From Cloacibacterium caeni (GTDB taxonomy: Bacteria; Bacteroidota; Bacteroidia; Flavobacteriales; Weeksellaceae), in contig NZ_OU015319.1 of assembly GCF_907163125.1 (NCBI RefSeq), positions 558,001 to 622,000 on the forward strand: a stretch of 64,000 bases of DNA, read 5' to 3'. Made by a program: the position numbers and the translations under genes. The notes beneath the pieces were generated by a model that made no database searches, had not been told where the DNA came from, and was given only the letters and a program-made list of their open reading frames with translations. Positions 1 through 8,473 of this stretch are shown piece after piece (the stretch's first letter is position 1; each line of letters opens with the position of its first letter).

Positions 1-773
1 TTACAGCTGAAGAAGTGAACCTCATTATCGTAGCTACTTCTACACCAGACAGACAAGCGCCTTCTACGGCTTGTTTCGTACAAGAAAAAATAAATGCACC
101 TCATGCTGTCGCTTTTGATATTTCTGCAGTTTGTTCGGGCGGAATTTATGGTTTAGCCATTGGTAGCCAATTTATACAAACCGGAATGTATAAAAATGTT
201 TTGGTGATAGGAGCTGATGTTTTTTCGAGCATTACAGATTGGTCACGTAAAGATTCTGTATTTTTTGGAGATGGAGCAGGAGCGGTATTGTTATCGGCAA
301 CTACTGAAGACAAAGGGTTTATAGATTTTAAACTTCATGCAGATGGTACAGGAAAATATCATTTTAATATTCCGGCTGGTGGTTGTGAAATTCCGGCAAG
401 TGAAGAAACCATCAAACAAGGGCTTCACTATTTCCAGATGAATGGAAAAGAAGTTTTTAATACAGCGACTAAAGTATTGCCAGAAGTAATCCACGAAGTT
501 TTAGCGGATAATAACTTAACGGTAGATGATATAGACTGGGTGATTCCACATCAGCCAAGTGTTAGAATTTTACAAAAAGTAGCAGAAGAAGTAAATATTC
601 CGTTTGAAAAAGTAATGACCAATATGGATAAATACGCCAATACTTCTGGGGGAACCATCCCAATAGTTTTAGACGAAACCTATAAAAGTGGAAAAATAAA
701 AGAAGGGAATACCTTACTTTTTGCAGCCGTAGGTTCTGGTTGGACTTGGGGAGCAGCCTTATATAAAGTCTAA
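1..773 (+). CDS. 3-oxoacyl-ACP synthase III-like protein, 5' end cut off by the window
   Basis: This is the C-terminal part of a ketoacyl-ACP synthase III (FabH/thiolase fold), which condenses an acyl-CoA with malonyl-ACP. The reading frame is open from base 3, so the first in-frame GTG at 15 is not the true start. The nucleophile Cys lies in AVCSGGIYGLA. The catalytic His is in IPHQPSVRI, where the usual HQAN is changed to HQPS, and the catalytic Asn is in ANTSGGTIP. The HQAN change and the neighbouring FabI-like reductase suggest a paralogue for a special lipid rather than the housekeeping FabH. The family call is firm; the exact substrate is unknown. Confidence 0.85.
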   Translation, partial: TAEEVNLIIVATSTPDRQAPSTACFVQEKINAPHAVAFDISAVCSGGIYGLAIGSQFIQTGMYKNVLVIGADVFSSITDWSRKDSVFFGDGAGAVLLSATTEDKGFIDFKLHADGTGKYHFNIPAGGCEIPASEETIKQGLHYFQMNGKEVFNTATKVLPEVIHEVLADNNLTVDDIDWVIPHQPSVRILQKVAEEVNIPFEKVMTNMDKYANTSGGTIPIVLDETYKSGKIKEGNTLLFAAVGSGWTWGAALYKV

Positions 774-828
774 AATTTCAGACGTGTATTAAAAATTTTA
801 TCAATTATTTCAAACCCCCTATTTTATT

Positions 829-1653
829 ATGTTTACTAATCAAACCTTTTTAATTACAGGAATCGCAGACGAAAATTCACTCGCTATGTACGTTGCCAAA
901 AAAATCATCAAATATAACGGAAACGTAGTGTGTACAGGTCTTGGCGTAACTCCATTTCATAAAAATCTTTCAGAAAAAGCAGAAAGTTTTCTTAATAAAT
1001 CTTACAATGACTTTGAAAATGCTTGTAAAAAATTATTAGGAGAAAATGTGCTAACTTTTCCTTTAGATATTACCTTGCCAGAAAGTTTAGAGGCTCTCAC
1101 AGATTTTCTAAATGAAAAGAATGTTAAGCTCAATGGTTTTCTTCATGCAATTGCTATGGACAAAACCATACGTCAGAAATCTGTAAAACCCATGCTGGAA
1201 GTTACAGCAGATGAATTTAATGATACCATGAAGGTGTCTGCATTTTCTTTAATAAGCCTTTCTCACGCATTATTGAAAAGCAAAGTTTTACAAAACGGCT
1301 CATCTATAGTTACTTTAAGTTACATTGCAGCAGAGAAGGTTTCATTCTTTCCATATATCAATATGAGTATTGCAAAAGCAGCATTAGAAAGGTTGACGAT
1401 TGAAATGGCTTATGAATTAGGTAGAGATTTCGGCATTAGAGCAAATTGTGTTCGTTTTTCACCATATATGGGAAGTAAAGCAGGAAATGCGACGCTAAAA
1501 ATTGAAGATGTAGAAAGAGCCAATAGAATCAGTCCTTTAGGTAATGCACATCCCGAAGATTTAGCTCATGAAGTAGTACATTTATTCAGAAAAGACATTA
1601 GAATTACAGGCGAAATTCGTCATGTAGACGGTGGTTTTCACATTATGGGTTAA
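829..1653 (+). CDS. FabI-like enoyl-ACP reductase (SDR family)
   Basis: This is a 274-residue short-chain dehydrogenase of the divergent FabI type, which would reduce enoyl-ACP with NAD(P)H in fatty-acid elongation. The N-terminus FLITGIADENSLA matches the FabI nucleotide-binding loop, which has no standard GxxxGxG. The active site Y-x6-K is seen in PYINMSIAKAALE, and the protein ends in VDGGFHIMG, typical of the family. It starts 55 bp after the synthase gene on the same strand and is probably cotranscribed with it. A second, housekeeping FabI may exist elsewhere in the genome, so this may serve a specialised acyl chain. Confidence 0.8.
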   Translation: MFTNQTFLITGIADENSLAMYVAKKIIKYNGNVVCTGLGVTPFHKNLSEKAESFLNKSYNDFENACKKLLGENVLTFPLDITLPESLEALTDFLNEKNVKLNGFLHAIAMDKTIRQKSVKPMLEVTADEFNDTMKVSAFSLISLSHALLKSKVLQNGSSIVTLSYIAAEKVSFFPYINMSIAKAALERLTIEMAYELGRDFGIRANCVRFSPYMGSKAGNATLKIEDVERANRISPLGNAHPEDLAHEVVHLFRKDIRITGEIRHVDGGFHIMG

Positions 1654-1684
1654 AATTTTTAGAAGCACACGCTTTCTACATTTT

Positions 1685-1765
1685 TTCACTTGTCTTCGTG
1701 CTGCAGCCACTCGCTTTTTTTCCCAAAGCTTATGCCAACATAAAAAAGAGCTCAAACAATGGCAG
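1685..1765. repeat. Degenerate intergenic repeat, related copy at 35266-35320
   Basis: The stretch shares ordered blocks with 35266-35320: GTCTTCGTG, then TCGCTTTTTT, then AAAAAGAGCTC followed by AACAAT. The spacing and the sequence between blocks differ. The remainder of the gap between the FabI-like gene and rarA (1654-2028) holds one terminator and one small inverted repeat; I see no gene in it. Confidence 0.5.
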
Positions 1766-1879
1766 CATCACGGCTATTTTTCACCATTTTTCTTCTTTTC
1801 ACTTTCTTAAAAAGAATAGGTTTCAAATTTTAGAAATAGTAAAAAGAATAAATTCGCGAATTTTAAAAATATCAATAGG

Positions 1880-1908
1880 AACGGGCTTTAGCCCGTTTCT
1901 TTTTTTTA
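1880..1908 (+). terminator. Rho-independent terminator after the FabI-like gene
   Basis: Stem ACGGGC/GCCCGT with a TTTA loop at 1881-1896 is followed by a run of T. A second, weaker inverted repeat, ATTTGGCT/AGCCAAAT, lies at 1918-1936. Both have the GGCTTTAGCC core. Confidence 0.7.
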
Positions 1909-2028
1909 GAAAATTCCATTTGGCTTTAGCCAAAATTTAAAGATTTTATACTTTAACGGAATTTAAAATCAAATTCAAATAGAAAATCCTAAAAATTTTC
2001 TCAAATTTGTATCTCAAACCTAAAAAAA

Positions 2029-3309
2029 TTGTACCAAAATATTCCTTTAGCCGAAAAACTCAGACCTAAAACACTAGACGAAGTTTTAGGGCAAGAACAT
2101 CTTACTGGAGACAATGGAACCATCCGTATAATGCTAGAAAATGACACGCTCAATTCTCTCATTTTATGGGGACCTCCCGGAACTGGAAAGACTACTTTGG
2201 CAGAAATTATATCTTCTACTTCTGGAAGGAAATTTTTCAAGCTTTCGGCGGTTTCTTCTGGAGTAAAAGAAGTGAGAGAGGTGATAGAAGATGCTAAAAA
2301 ACAGAATCTTTTCACAGGGAAATCACCGATTTTGTTCATAGACGAGATTCACCGGTTTAACAAATCTCAACAAGATTCATTGCTTCATGCGGTGGAAAAA
2401 GGTTGGATAGTCTTAATTGGAGCAACTACAGAAAATCCTAGTTTCGAGGTGGTTTCGGCGTTGCTTTCTCGTTCACAAGTATATGTTTTGAAGTCTCTCA
2501 GTTTTGAAAAATTAGAAGAACTCGCAGAAATAGCCCTTTCCAGATACAATGAAGAAGAACAAACGCATTTTACACTCAAAGAAAAAGAAGCGCTGATTCA
2601 ATATTCTGGTGGCGATGCTCGAAAACTCATTAATTCTATAGAGTTGGTTCTCAATCAATTCAAAAATGTAAAAGAAAAAGAAATCACCAACGAAGATGTG
2701 CTTTCGGTTTTACAAGAAACGATGGCACTTTATGATAAAAATGGGGAACAACACTATGATATTATTTCGGCGTTTATCAAATCTATGCGCGGTTCTGACC
2801 CAAATGGAGCGGTGTATTGGCTTGCTAGAATGATTGCGGGTGGTGAAGATGTAAAATTTATAGCACGCAGAATGCTCATTTTAGCAGCTGAAGATATTGG
2901 TTTGGCGAATCCAAATGCTTTGACGGTTGCCAATAATTGCTTTCAAGCGGTGAATGTCATTGGAAATCCAGAATCTAGAATTATTTTGAGCGAAACAGCC
3001 GTTTATTTGGCTTGTTCACCGAAATCTAACTCTACTTATAAAGCGATTGATGCAGCACTTGCTGTCGTAAAACAAACCGGGAATTTGCCAGTTCCGTTGC
3101 ACCTGAGAAATGCACCAACGAAACTGATGAAAGACTTAGATTATGGCAAAGAATATCAATATGCGCATTCTTATGAAGGGAATTTTGTAAACCAAGAATT
3201 CTTGCCCAATGAAATTTCTGGAACCCAATTCTATGTTCCTGGCGAAAATGCCACTGAAAGAAAAATCCGCGAAGAATTGCAGAAAAAATGGAAGGGAAAA
3301 TATTTTTAG
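2029..3309 (+). CDS. rarA: Replication-associated recombination protein RarA (MgsA), TTG start
   Basis: This is a 426-residue AAA+ ATPase of the RarA/MgsA/WRNIP1 family, which acts at stalled replication forks with SSB and RecA. Walker A is GPPGTGKTT at residues 48-56, Walker B is FIDEIHRF near 103-110, and sensor 1 is in GATTENPSF. The C-terminal half carries the tetramerisation domain, with PLHLRNAPTKLMK. The only start consistent with the family N-terminus (PLAEKLRPKTLDEVLGQ) is TTG at 2029; there is no in-frame ATG between it and the upstream stop at 1990. A promoter-like TCAAATTTG at 2001-2009 would give a very short leader. The function call is very safe. Confidence 0.93.
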   Translation: MYQNIPLAEKLRPKTLDEVLGQEHLTGDNGTIRIMLENDTLNSLILWGPPGTGKTTLAEIISSTSGRKFFKLSAVSSGVKEVREVIEDAKKQNLFTGKSPILFIDEIHRFNKSQQDSLLHAVEKGWIVLIGATTENPSFEVVSALLSRSQVYVLKSLSFEKLEELAEIALSRYNEEEQTHFTLKEKEALIQYSGGDARKLINSIELVLNQFKNVKEKEITNEDVLSVLQETMALYDKNGEQHYDIISAFIKSMRGSDPNGAVYWLARMIAGGEDVKFIARRMLILAAEDIGLANPNALTVANNCFQAVNVIGNPESRIILSETAVYLACSPKSNSTYKAIDAALAVVKQTGNLPVPLHLRNAPTKLMKDLDYGKEYQYAHSYEGNFVNQEFLPNEISGTQFYVPGENATERKIREELQKKWKGKYF

Positions 3310-3363
3310 GTTTGATGTTTGATGTTGGAAGCTAGATGATGGAAGATTGGATTTCTATGAAGT

Positions 3364-4208
3364 GTTCCGTAGGAACGATAGGTTTGTAGAAAAAAGAGTA
3401 CCTAGAAATGCGTTCCGTAGGAACGCTATATGTGTAGAAAATTTTCCAAAATAAAATAAAGTTCCGTAGGAACGAAAGGTTTGTAGAAAAAAGAGTACCT
3501 AGAAATGCGTTCCGTAGGAACGCTATATGTGTAGAAAATTTTCCCAAATATAATAAAGTTCCGTAGAAACGATAGGTTTGTAGAAAAAAGAGTACCTAGA
3601 AATGCGTTCCGTAGGAACGCTATATGTGTAGAAAATTTTTCCCAATAAAATAAAGTTCCGTAGAAACGATAGGTTTGTAGAAATAATGACCACCTAGAAT
3701 GGCGTTCCGTAGGAACGCTATGTGTGTAGAAAATTTTCCCAAATAAAATAAAGTTCCGTAGGAACGCTATATGTGTAGAAGCAATACCACAAAGAAAAAG
3801 CGTTCCGTAGGAACGTTATATGTGTAGAAAATTTTCCAAAATAAAATAAAGTTCCGTAGGAACGATAGGTTTGTAGAAAAAAGAGTACCTAGAAATGCGT
3901 TCCGTAGGAACGCTATATGTGTAGAAAATTTTCGCATATATAATAAAGTTCCGTAGAAACGAAAGGTTTGTAGAAATTATGACCACCTAGAAAATGCGTT
4001 CCGTAGGAACGCTATATGTGTAGAAAATTTTTCCCAATAAAATAAAGTTCCGTAGGAACGATAGGTTTGTAGAAATTATGACCACCTAGAAAATGCGTTC
4101 CGTAGGAACGCTATATGTGTAGAAAATTTTCCCAGATATAATATAGTTCCGTAGGAACGAAAGGTTTGTAGAAATTATGACCACCTAGAAAATGCGTTCC
4201 GTAGGAAC
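3364..4208. repeat. Array of 18 palindromes GTTCCGTAGGAAC at 48-50 bp spacing
   Basis: The 13-bp core begins at 3364, 3412, 3461, 3509, 3558, 3606, 3655, 3704, 3753, 3802, 3851, 3899, 3948, 3998, 4047, 4097, 4146 and 4196. The cores at 3558, 3655 and 3948 read GTTCCGTAGAAAC. Flanks mostly alternate between two types: one core is followed by GATAGGTTTGTAGAAA, the next by GCTATATGTGTAGAAAATTTT. This makes a dimeric repeat of about 97-99 bp. Both flank types share TGTAGAAA, so the 49-bp monomer is homologous throughout. No ORF here looks coding and no cas genes are near. It fills the gap between rarA and the copper-related operon. Confidence 0.95.
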
Positions 4209-4291
4209 GCTATGTCTGTAGATACAACATCACAAAGAAAAAGCTTTCCTCAAAGTTACAAAAATCACAAAGAGTTATATTTAAAATTCCT

Positions 4292-4299
4292 TAAATTTG
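4292..4299 (+). promoter_or_regulatory. Bacteroidetes -7 promoter element
   Basis: TAAATTTG matches TAnnTTTG and lies 14 bases before the ATG of the Cys-rich protein gene. No clear TTTG -33 element is seen. Confidence 0.5.
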
Positions 4300-4313
4300 T
4301 CATTCTTTAAAAA

Positions 4314-4673
4314 ATGAGAATTGTAATTGCCATATTTTTATTTTTGGTGATGTCGGTGCGTTCTGTGCTGCCATTATTAGATTATGCGTTGAATTACAAC
4401 TACATTTCTACTCAACTTTGCGAAAACCAATCTGAACCTGATTTGCGATGCAACGGAAAATGCTACGTGAAAAACGAAATGGCAAAATCTTCTGAAAATC
4501 AATCGACTAAAATTCAGAAAGTGGAGTTTTTACAGTTATTTCTTCCCACGGAAAGTTTAGTGGTACAAGAACAAAAACATCAGGATTTTTCAAAAACGAA
4601 AGTTTTCATCCATCACTTTAATTTTACTTTTCAAGATTTTTACCCTGAGTTTTTTCATCCACCTTTAGTTTGA
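4314..4673 (+). CDS. Small Cys-rich secreted or membrane-anchored protein, possible metal-binding
   Basis: This 119-residue protein has an N-terminal hydrophobic segment (residues 1-22, a signal or anchor). A motif LCENQSEPDLRCNGKCYVK with three Cys near residues 38-52 follows. The C-terminus is rich in His, Phe and aromatic residues. I do not recognise a named family, but proteins with this CNGKC motif recur in Bacteroidetes near metal-handling genes. Here it heads a three-gene run with a YHS lipoprotein and SCO, so a role in periplasmic copper handling is inferred. Confidence 0.6.
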   Translation: MRIVIAIFLFLVMSVRSVLPLLDYALNYNYISTQLCENQSEPDLRCNGKCYVKNEMAKSSENQSTKIQKVEFLQLFLPTESLVVQEQKHQDFSKTKVFIHHFNFTFQDFYPEFFHPPLV

Positions 4674-4725
4674 AATTAATTTTCGTACTTTTATTCAATT
4701 AATTTTAACTTTAAAAAATCAAAAA

Positions 4726-4992
4726 ATGAAATCTATATTAACCGTTGCTTTTGTAGCAATTTCTATATTATCTTCTTGTCAACAAACGCCAGAAACTAAA
4801 AAAGTTCACGACCATAAAAAAACGACACAAAAATTAGACGTAAAAGTGGTGAACGAAGAAGACCCGATTTGCGGAATGAAAACAGCAAAGTTTTTAAAAG
4901 ATACTGCTGTTTATAAAGGAAAAACCTATGGTTTCTGCAATAAACTTTGCAAAGAAGAATTCAAAAAAAATCCAAAAAAATACGCGAAATAA
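4726..4992 (+). CDS. YHS-domain lipoprotein
   Basis: This 88-residue lipoprotein has the lipobox ILSSC (Cys 18). A YHS domain follows: DPICGMKT, then the second half GKTYGFCNKLCKEEFKKNP. YHS domains bind copper or heavy metals through the Cys residues. A His-rich linker (VHDHKK) sits between lipid anchor and domain. It lies 52 bp after the Cys-rich protein gene and 9 bp before the SCO gene, so it is likely an envelope copper-binding partner of SCO. Confidence 0.82.
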   Translation: MKSILTVAFVAISILSSCQQTPETKKVHDHKKTTQKLDVKVVNEEDPICGMKTAKFLKDTAVYKGKTYGFCNKLCKEEFKKNPKKYAK

Positions 4993-5001
4993 TTTCTGAA
5001 C

Positions 5002-5691
5002 ATGCCGAAACCTAAAAAAGCGTCTGGTTTTGGAATGAATAAAATGCTGGTATACCAAATGATAGCTTTAGTCGTTATTATTCTAGCATTTATCGCAGGA
5101 AATTACTTTTTCAAGAAAAGTCTTCATACGGTAATGAAGGCGCCAAATTTTGAATTAATCGACCAAAATAATCGTAGAATTTCAAATACTGATATGCTGG
5201 GAAAAGTCTATGTAGTAGAGTTTTTCTATGCGAGATGTCCTACGATTTGCCCGATTATGAATAACAACTTGAAATTCGTAGATCAAGCGATTAAGAGCAA
5301 AGATTTTGGGATTATTTCCATTTCTATAGATCCAGAAAATGACACGCCAGAATTTTTAAAAGCACACGCCAAAAAACTAGGCGTTACCAATCCCAATTGG
5401 CATTTTTTGACAGGAAATAGAGATTACATCGGTGATTTAGCCAATGAATTTGATATTTATGTAGGCGACAAAGATGACCAGTCAGAAAGTCTTAATCACA
5501 GCGGAATGCTGGCTTTGGTAGACAAAGAAGGCAATGTGAGATGCAGATTTGGAAAAGATGGCATGCCGATTCTTTATTATTCTGGACTGAATTATGATGA
5601 TCAAGAAGGAAAAAATGCGAGTTTAAAAGGCAAATTCCAGCCAGACAGAAAATTATTGATAGAAGATATTCAGAAACTTCTAGAAGAATAA
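5002..5691 (+). CDS. SCO1/SenC family copper metallochaperone
   Basis: This 229-residue protein has one N-terminal membrane helix (about 16-37) and a thioredoxin-like SCO domain. The copper ligands are visible: CPTIC (C79, C83) and His166 in LNHSGML. SCO proteins deliver Cu(I) to the CuA site of cytochrome c oxidase or keep its Cys residues reduced. The start at 5002 leaves a 9-base gap after the YHS gene, so the two are cotranscribed. The C-terminal tail carries no extra domain. Confidence 0.92.
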   Translation: MPKPKKASGFGMNKMLVYQMIALVVIILAFIAGNYFFKKSLHTVMKAPNFELIDQNNRRISNTDMLGKVYVVEFFYARCPTICPIMNNNLKFVDQAIKSKDFGIISISIDPENDTPEFLKAHAKKLGVTNPNWHFLTGNRDYIGDLANEFDIYVGDKDDQSESLNHSGMLALVDKEGNVRCRFGKDGMPILYYSGLNYDDQEGKNASLKGKFQPDRKLLIEDIQKLLEE

Positions 5692-5695
5692 AAAA

Positions 5696-5723
5696 AACGG
5701 TGAGAAATTTTCTCACCGTTTTC
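5696..5723. terminator. Bidirectional terminator between SCO and hsp20
   Basis: Stem AACGGTGAGAAA/TTTCTCACCGTT is preceded by an A-run and followed by TTTT, so it works for both converging genes. Confidence 0.85.
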
Positions 5724-5728
5724 ATTTG

Positions 5729-6178
5729 TTATTTAATCTCTATGGTTTTCACTTCTTTTTTAGCGTTTTCTCTTTTCGGAACCGCCAATTTCAGAATGCC
5801 GTTGTCATATTTTGCTTCGATGTGTTCTACATCTACAATATCAGAAGGCAAGGTAAATGAACGGGTGAATGATTGATAATTAAATTCTCTTCTGGTGTAG
5901 TTTTTCTTCTCATCTCTTTCTTCGTTTTCGGTTTGAGATTCCGAAGAAATGGTAAGAATGTTTCGATCGATGTTAATTTTAAAATCTTCTTTTTTCAATC
6001 CTGGAACCGCCATTTCAATTTCGTAATGGGTTTCGGTTTCTTTAACGTTTACAGAAGGCATGGTAAAGCCCATTTCTGTAAGGTTTTTTTCATTCCAGTT
6101 AAATAAATCTTTGGTAAAAAAATCTTCAAAGAAACTATTTAACCCTGTCATTGGATTTCTTTTCATTAAAGTTGACAT
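5729..6178 (-). CDS. Hsp20/alpha-crystallin small heat-shock protein
   Basis: This 149-residue holdase chaperone binds unfolding proteins in the cytoplasm. The alpha-crystallin domain covers about residues 38-140, from MPSVNVKETETHYEIEMAVPG to the conserved NGILKLAVPKRE near the C-terminus. The last residues KTIEIK give the I-x-I type tail used in oligomer assembly. The N-terminus MSTLMKRNPMTGLNSFFEDFF is typical for Bacteroidetes members. It is a single gene with its own promoter-like element upstream. Confidence 0.93.
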   Translation of the reverse strand: MSTLMKRNPMTGLNSFFEDFFTKDLFNWNEKNLTEMGFTMPSVNVKETETHYEIEMAVPGLKKEDFKINIDRNILTISSESQTENEERDEKKNYTRREFNYQSFTRSFTLPSDIVDVEHIEAKYDNGILKLAVPKRENAKKEVKTIEIK

Positions 6179-6244
6179 TTTTTTAAGTTTTAAGGTTAAA
6201 CATCCGTGATGAAACAGTAATAAAAAATCGCTGAATTTTCAAAA

Positions 6245-6252
6245 CAAAATTA
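6245..6252 (-). promoter_or_regulatory. -7 promoter element for hsp20
   Basis: On the minus strand TAATTTTG matches TAnnTTTG and lies 66 bases before the hsp20 ATG. I found no convincing -33 TTTG. Confidence 0.4.
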
Positions 6253-6344
6253 CAACGATTAAAAGATTTTAGAAAGTGTTTTTAGATAAATTTAGATTGA
6301 AAATTTCTATAATTTATAAAATTAATATACTAAAAATCAATAGT

Positions 6345-7184
6345 TTAAATTTCTAATAAGTATTCATTATAGTGACCTAGAAATTTCACTTCTGTACCGA
6401 GAGATTTCAGTTCTTCTAAGGCGTTATTAGACAAGACAGGATGCCATTCATTCGCTACATTAATGAAGAAAAAGTAATTTCCTAATCCAGTTTTCAGGGT
6501 TCGGCTTTCAATTTTGGTTAAATTCATTTTTCGCCATGCAAAAACAGAGAGAACTTGATGTAAACCTCCTGCATGATCTTCTGGTAAAGTAATGATGAGA
6601 GAGGTTTTTTCGGTGATTTTATTTTGTGGAAGATTCAGTCTTTCTCCCTTTTTAGAAATCACAATAAATTTGGTGTGATTTTGTTCAATATCTTGAATAT
6701 TCTGGTGAATGATTTTCAGTCCGTATAATTTTGCGGCATAAGAATTGGCAATCGCAGCATATTTTTTTTCAGGATTTTCGGCCACTCTTTTAGCAGCAGC
6801 AGCAGTAGAACCGAATTCTTGCTTTATGACATCTTTGTATTCTTTGTCCAAAAAATGATAACATTGCGCCAAAGCTTGAGGATGAGAATAAATTTTTTCA
6901 ATTTCTGTATTGTCTGGATGAATCATCAATTGATGCGAAATGGGCATCACTACTTCTGTTTCCACAAAAATTCCGTCAAAATCATAAAGATAATCCAGCG
7001 TCATAGAAACAGTTCCTTCGATAGAATTTTCGAGGGGAACTACGGCTTTTTCTACCAAATTATTTTGTACTGCCTTGAAACAATCTAAAATATTAGACTG
7101 TGGCAAGAGTTCTTCATTGGGAAAAATTTGTGAAGTAGCAAGCTGTGTAAAACTAGCTTGTGGTCCGAGGAAAGCGATTTTCAT
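6345..7184 (-). CDS. pheA: Prephenate dehydratase with ACT domain
   Basis: This monofunctional enzyme converts prephenate to phenylpyruvate in phenylalanine synthesis. The dehydratase domain covers about residues 1-180: MKIAFLGPQASFTQLA, VPLENSIEGTVSMTLD, ISHQLMI, and GSTAAAAKRVAE containing the catalytic Thr. The C-terminal ACT domain starts at SLIITLPEDHAGGLHQVL and holds NLTKIESR, the phenylalanine-binding feedback motif (ESRT here rather than ESRP). I chose the ATG at 7184, which gives MKIAFLGPQ; a longer frame opens with a TTG five codons upstream and has no family support. Confidence 0.92.
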   Translation of the reverse strand: MKIAFLGPQASFTQLATSQIFPNEELLPQSNILDCFKAVQNNLVEKAVVPLENSIEGTVSMTLDYLYDFDGIFVETEVVMPISHQLMIHPDNTEIEKIYSHPQALAQCYHFLDKEYKDVIKQEFGSTAAAAKRVAENPEKKYAAIANSYAAKLYGLKIIHQNIQDIEQNHTKFIVISKKGERLNLPQNKITEKTSLIITLPEDHAGGLHQVLSVFAWRKMNLTKIESRTLKTGLGNYFFFINVANEWHPVLSNNALEELKSLGTEVKFLGHYNEYLLEI

Positions 7185-7459
7185 TATTTGATTTAACAAT
7201 TTAAAAATGCAAAAATACAGAATATAAGTTTTGTAATTTTAAATATTGATTTAATTAGTGAAGTTAAATTATTTTTTTCTGATTTTTTTAAAGTTTTTTT
7301 TGTTTTTTTTTAGATAAATAATCCTTTTTGTGGATAAATAATAATTACTGATTAATGATTTTGATGATTTTATTAGAAATATTATTTTATTTTGACTATA
7401 TGATTTTAAATTTCGTTTTTTTTTATATTTTTAGCATCTATTTTAAGTTAATGATAAAA

Positions 7460-8467
7460 ATGAAGAAAATTTTACTGTTATTTTTAGTTAGTATTTCAAT
7501 GTTTTTTTATGGTCAAAAAAAATATGTGGTGGTAATACATGGAGGAGCTGGTACCATCCTTAAAAAAGAAATGTCACCAGAATTAGAGCAAAAATACAGA
7601 GATAAATTGAAAGAAGCGCTCACAAAGTCTTACGAAAAGATAAAAGAAGGAAAGTCCTCTCTAGAAGCTGTAGAAGCAGCAATAGTAGTAATGGAAGATA
7701 GTCCGCTTTTTAATGCAGGCAAAGGTGCTGTTTTTACCAGTGATGGCAGAAATGAGTTGGATGCTTCTGTAATGTATGGAAAAGATAAATCTGCTGGAGC
7801 GGTAGCTGGTCTTACTGTAGTTAAAAATCCTATAAAAGCAGCTTTGGCAGTTATGCAAAAGTCTGAACATGTAATGATGATAGGAAAAGGAGCGGAGCAA
7901 TTTTCAAAAAATCAAGGACTAGAGATTGTAAACCCCAAATATTTTTGGACTCAAAACAGATGGGATGCACTTCAGAAAGTGAAGAAAGCAGAGTTGAAAG
8001 CTAATCAACCTAATGCAATGAATAATCATCATTATCCAAGCTATTATTGGGTAGATAGAAAATTTGGTACAGTAGGATGTGTGGCTCTAGATAAAGAAGG
8101 AAATATTGCAGCGGGAACTTCTACAGGAGGCATGACTAATAAAAAATATGGGAGAGTGGGAGATGCACCTATTATTGGTGCGGGAACTTATGCAGACGAA
8201 AATATAGGAATTTCTGGAACAGGATGGGGAGAATTTTATATAAGAACATCTGCCGCTAGAACGGTTGCTGCAAAATACGAATATCAAAATAAAGATGTAA
8301 AAACTGCTACTGAAGAAGTAATGCTAGAAATAGAAAAATTAGGAGGAGACGGCGGAATGATCGCTTTAGATAAAAATGGAAACGTGGCAATGACTTTCAA
8401 TACCGAGGGGATGTATAGAGGCATGGTAACAGAAGATGGCGAAATTACTATTGAAATTTATAAATAA
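7460..8467 (+). CDS. Secreted isoaspartyl peptidase / type III L-asparaginase (Ntn hydrolase)
   Basis: This 335-residue protein has a signal peptide (MKKILLLFLVSISMFFYGQ). It belongs to the plant-type asparaginase/isoaspartyl peptidase family, which self-cleaves before a Thr to give alpha and beta subunits. The cleavage site is FGTVGCVALD with Thr204 as the new nucleophile; GDAPIIGAGTYAD and the GGMT segment (GTSTGGMTNK) are conserved substrate-pocket parts. It cleaves beta-aspartyl dipeptides or asparagine. The start is set at ATG 7460 because the upstream extension is not family-like and would spoil the signal peptide. Six bases separate it from the cyanophycinase gene, suggesting a joint pathway. 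Confidence 0.88.
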   Translation: MKKILLLFLVSISMFFYGQKKYVVVIHGGAGTILKKEMSPELEQKYRDKLKEALTKSYEKIKEGKSSLEAVEAAIVVMEDSPLFNAGKGAVFTSDGRNELDASVMYGKDKSAGAVAGLTVVKNPIKAALAVMQKSEHVMMIGKGAEQFSKNQGLEIVNPKYFWTQNRWDALQKVKKAELKANQPNAMNNHHYPSYYWVDRKFGTVGCVALDKEGNIAAGTSTGGMTNKKYGRVGDAPIIGAGTYADENIGISGTGWGEFYIRTSAARTVAAKYEYQNKDVKTATEEVMLEIEKLGGDGGMIALDKNGNVAMTFNTEGMYRGMVTEDGEITIEIYK

Positions 8468-8473
8468 GATAAA

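Noticed and set aside
1698-1940. 80-codon plus-strand ORF after the FabI-like gene
   Set aside because: It covers a terminator and repeats and shows no homology or coding pattern.
3332-3547. 71-codon minus-strand ORF
   Set aside because: It is only the repeat array read through; its sequence repeats the same unit and has no protein-like features.
3364-4208. Possible CRISPR array
   Set aside because: The sequence between the palindromic cores is itself repeated in two types rather than unique, and no cas genes are near.
7329-7337. DnaA box TGTGGATAA upstream of the isoaspartyl peptidase gene
   Set aside because: It is a single copy with no iterons or replication gene nearby, probably chance in AT-rich DNA.
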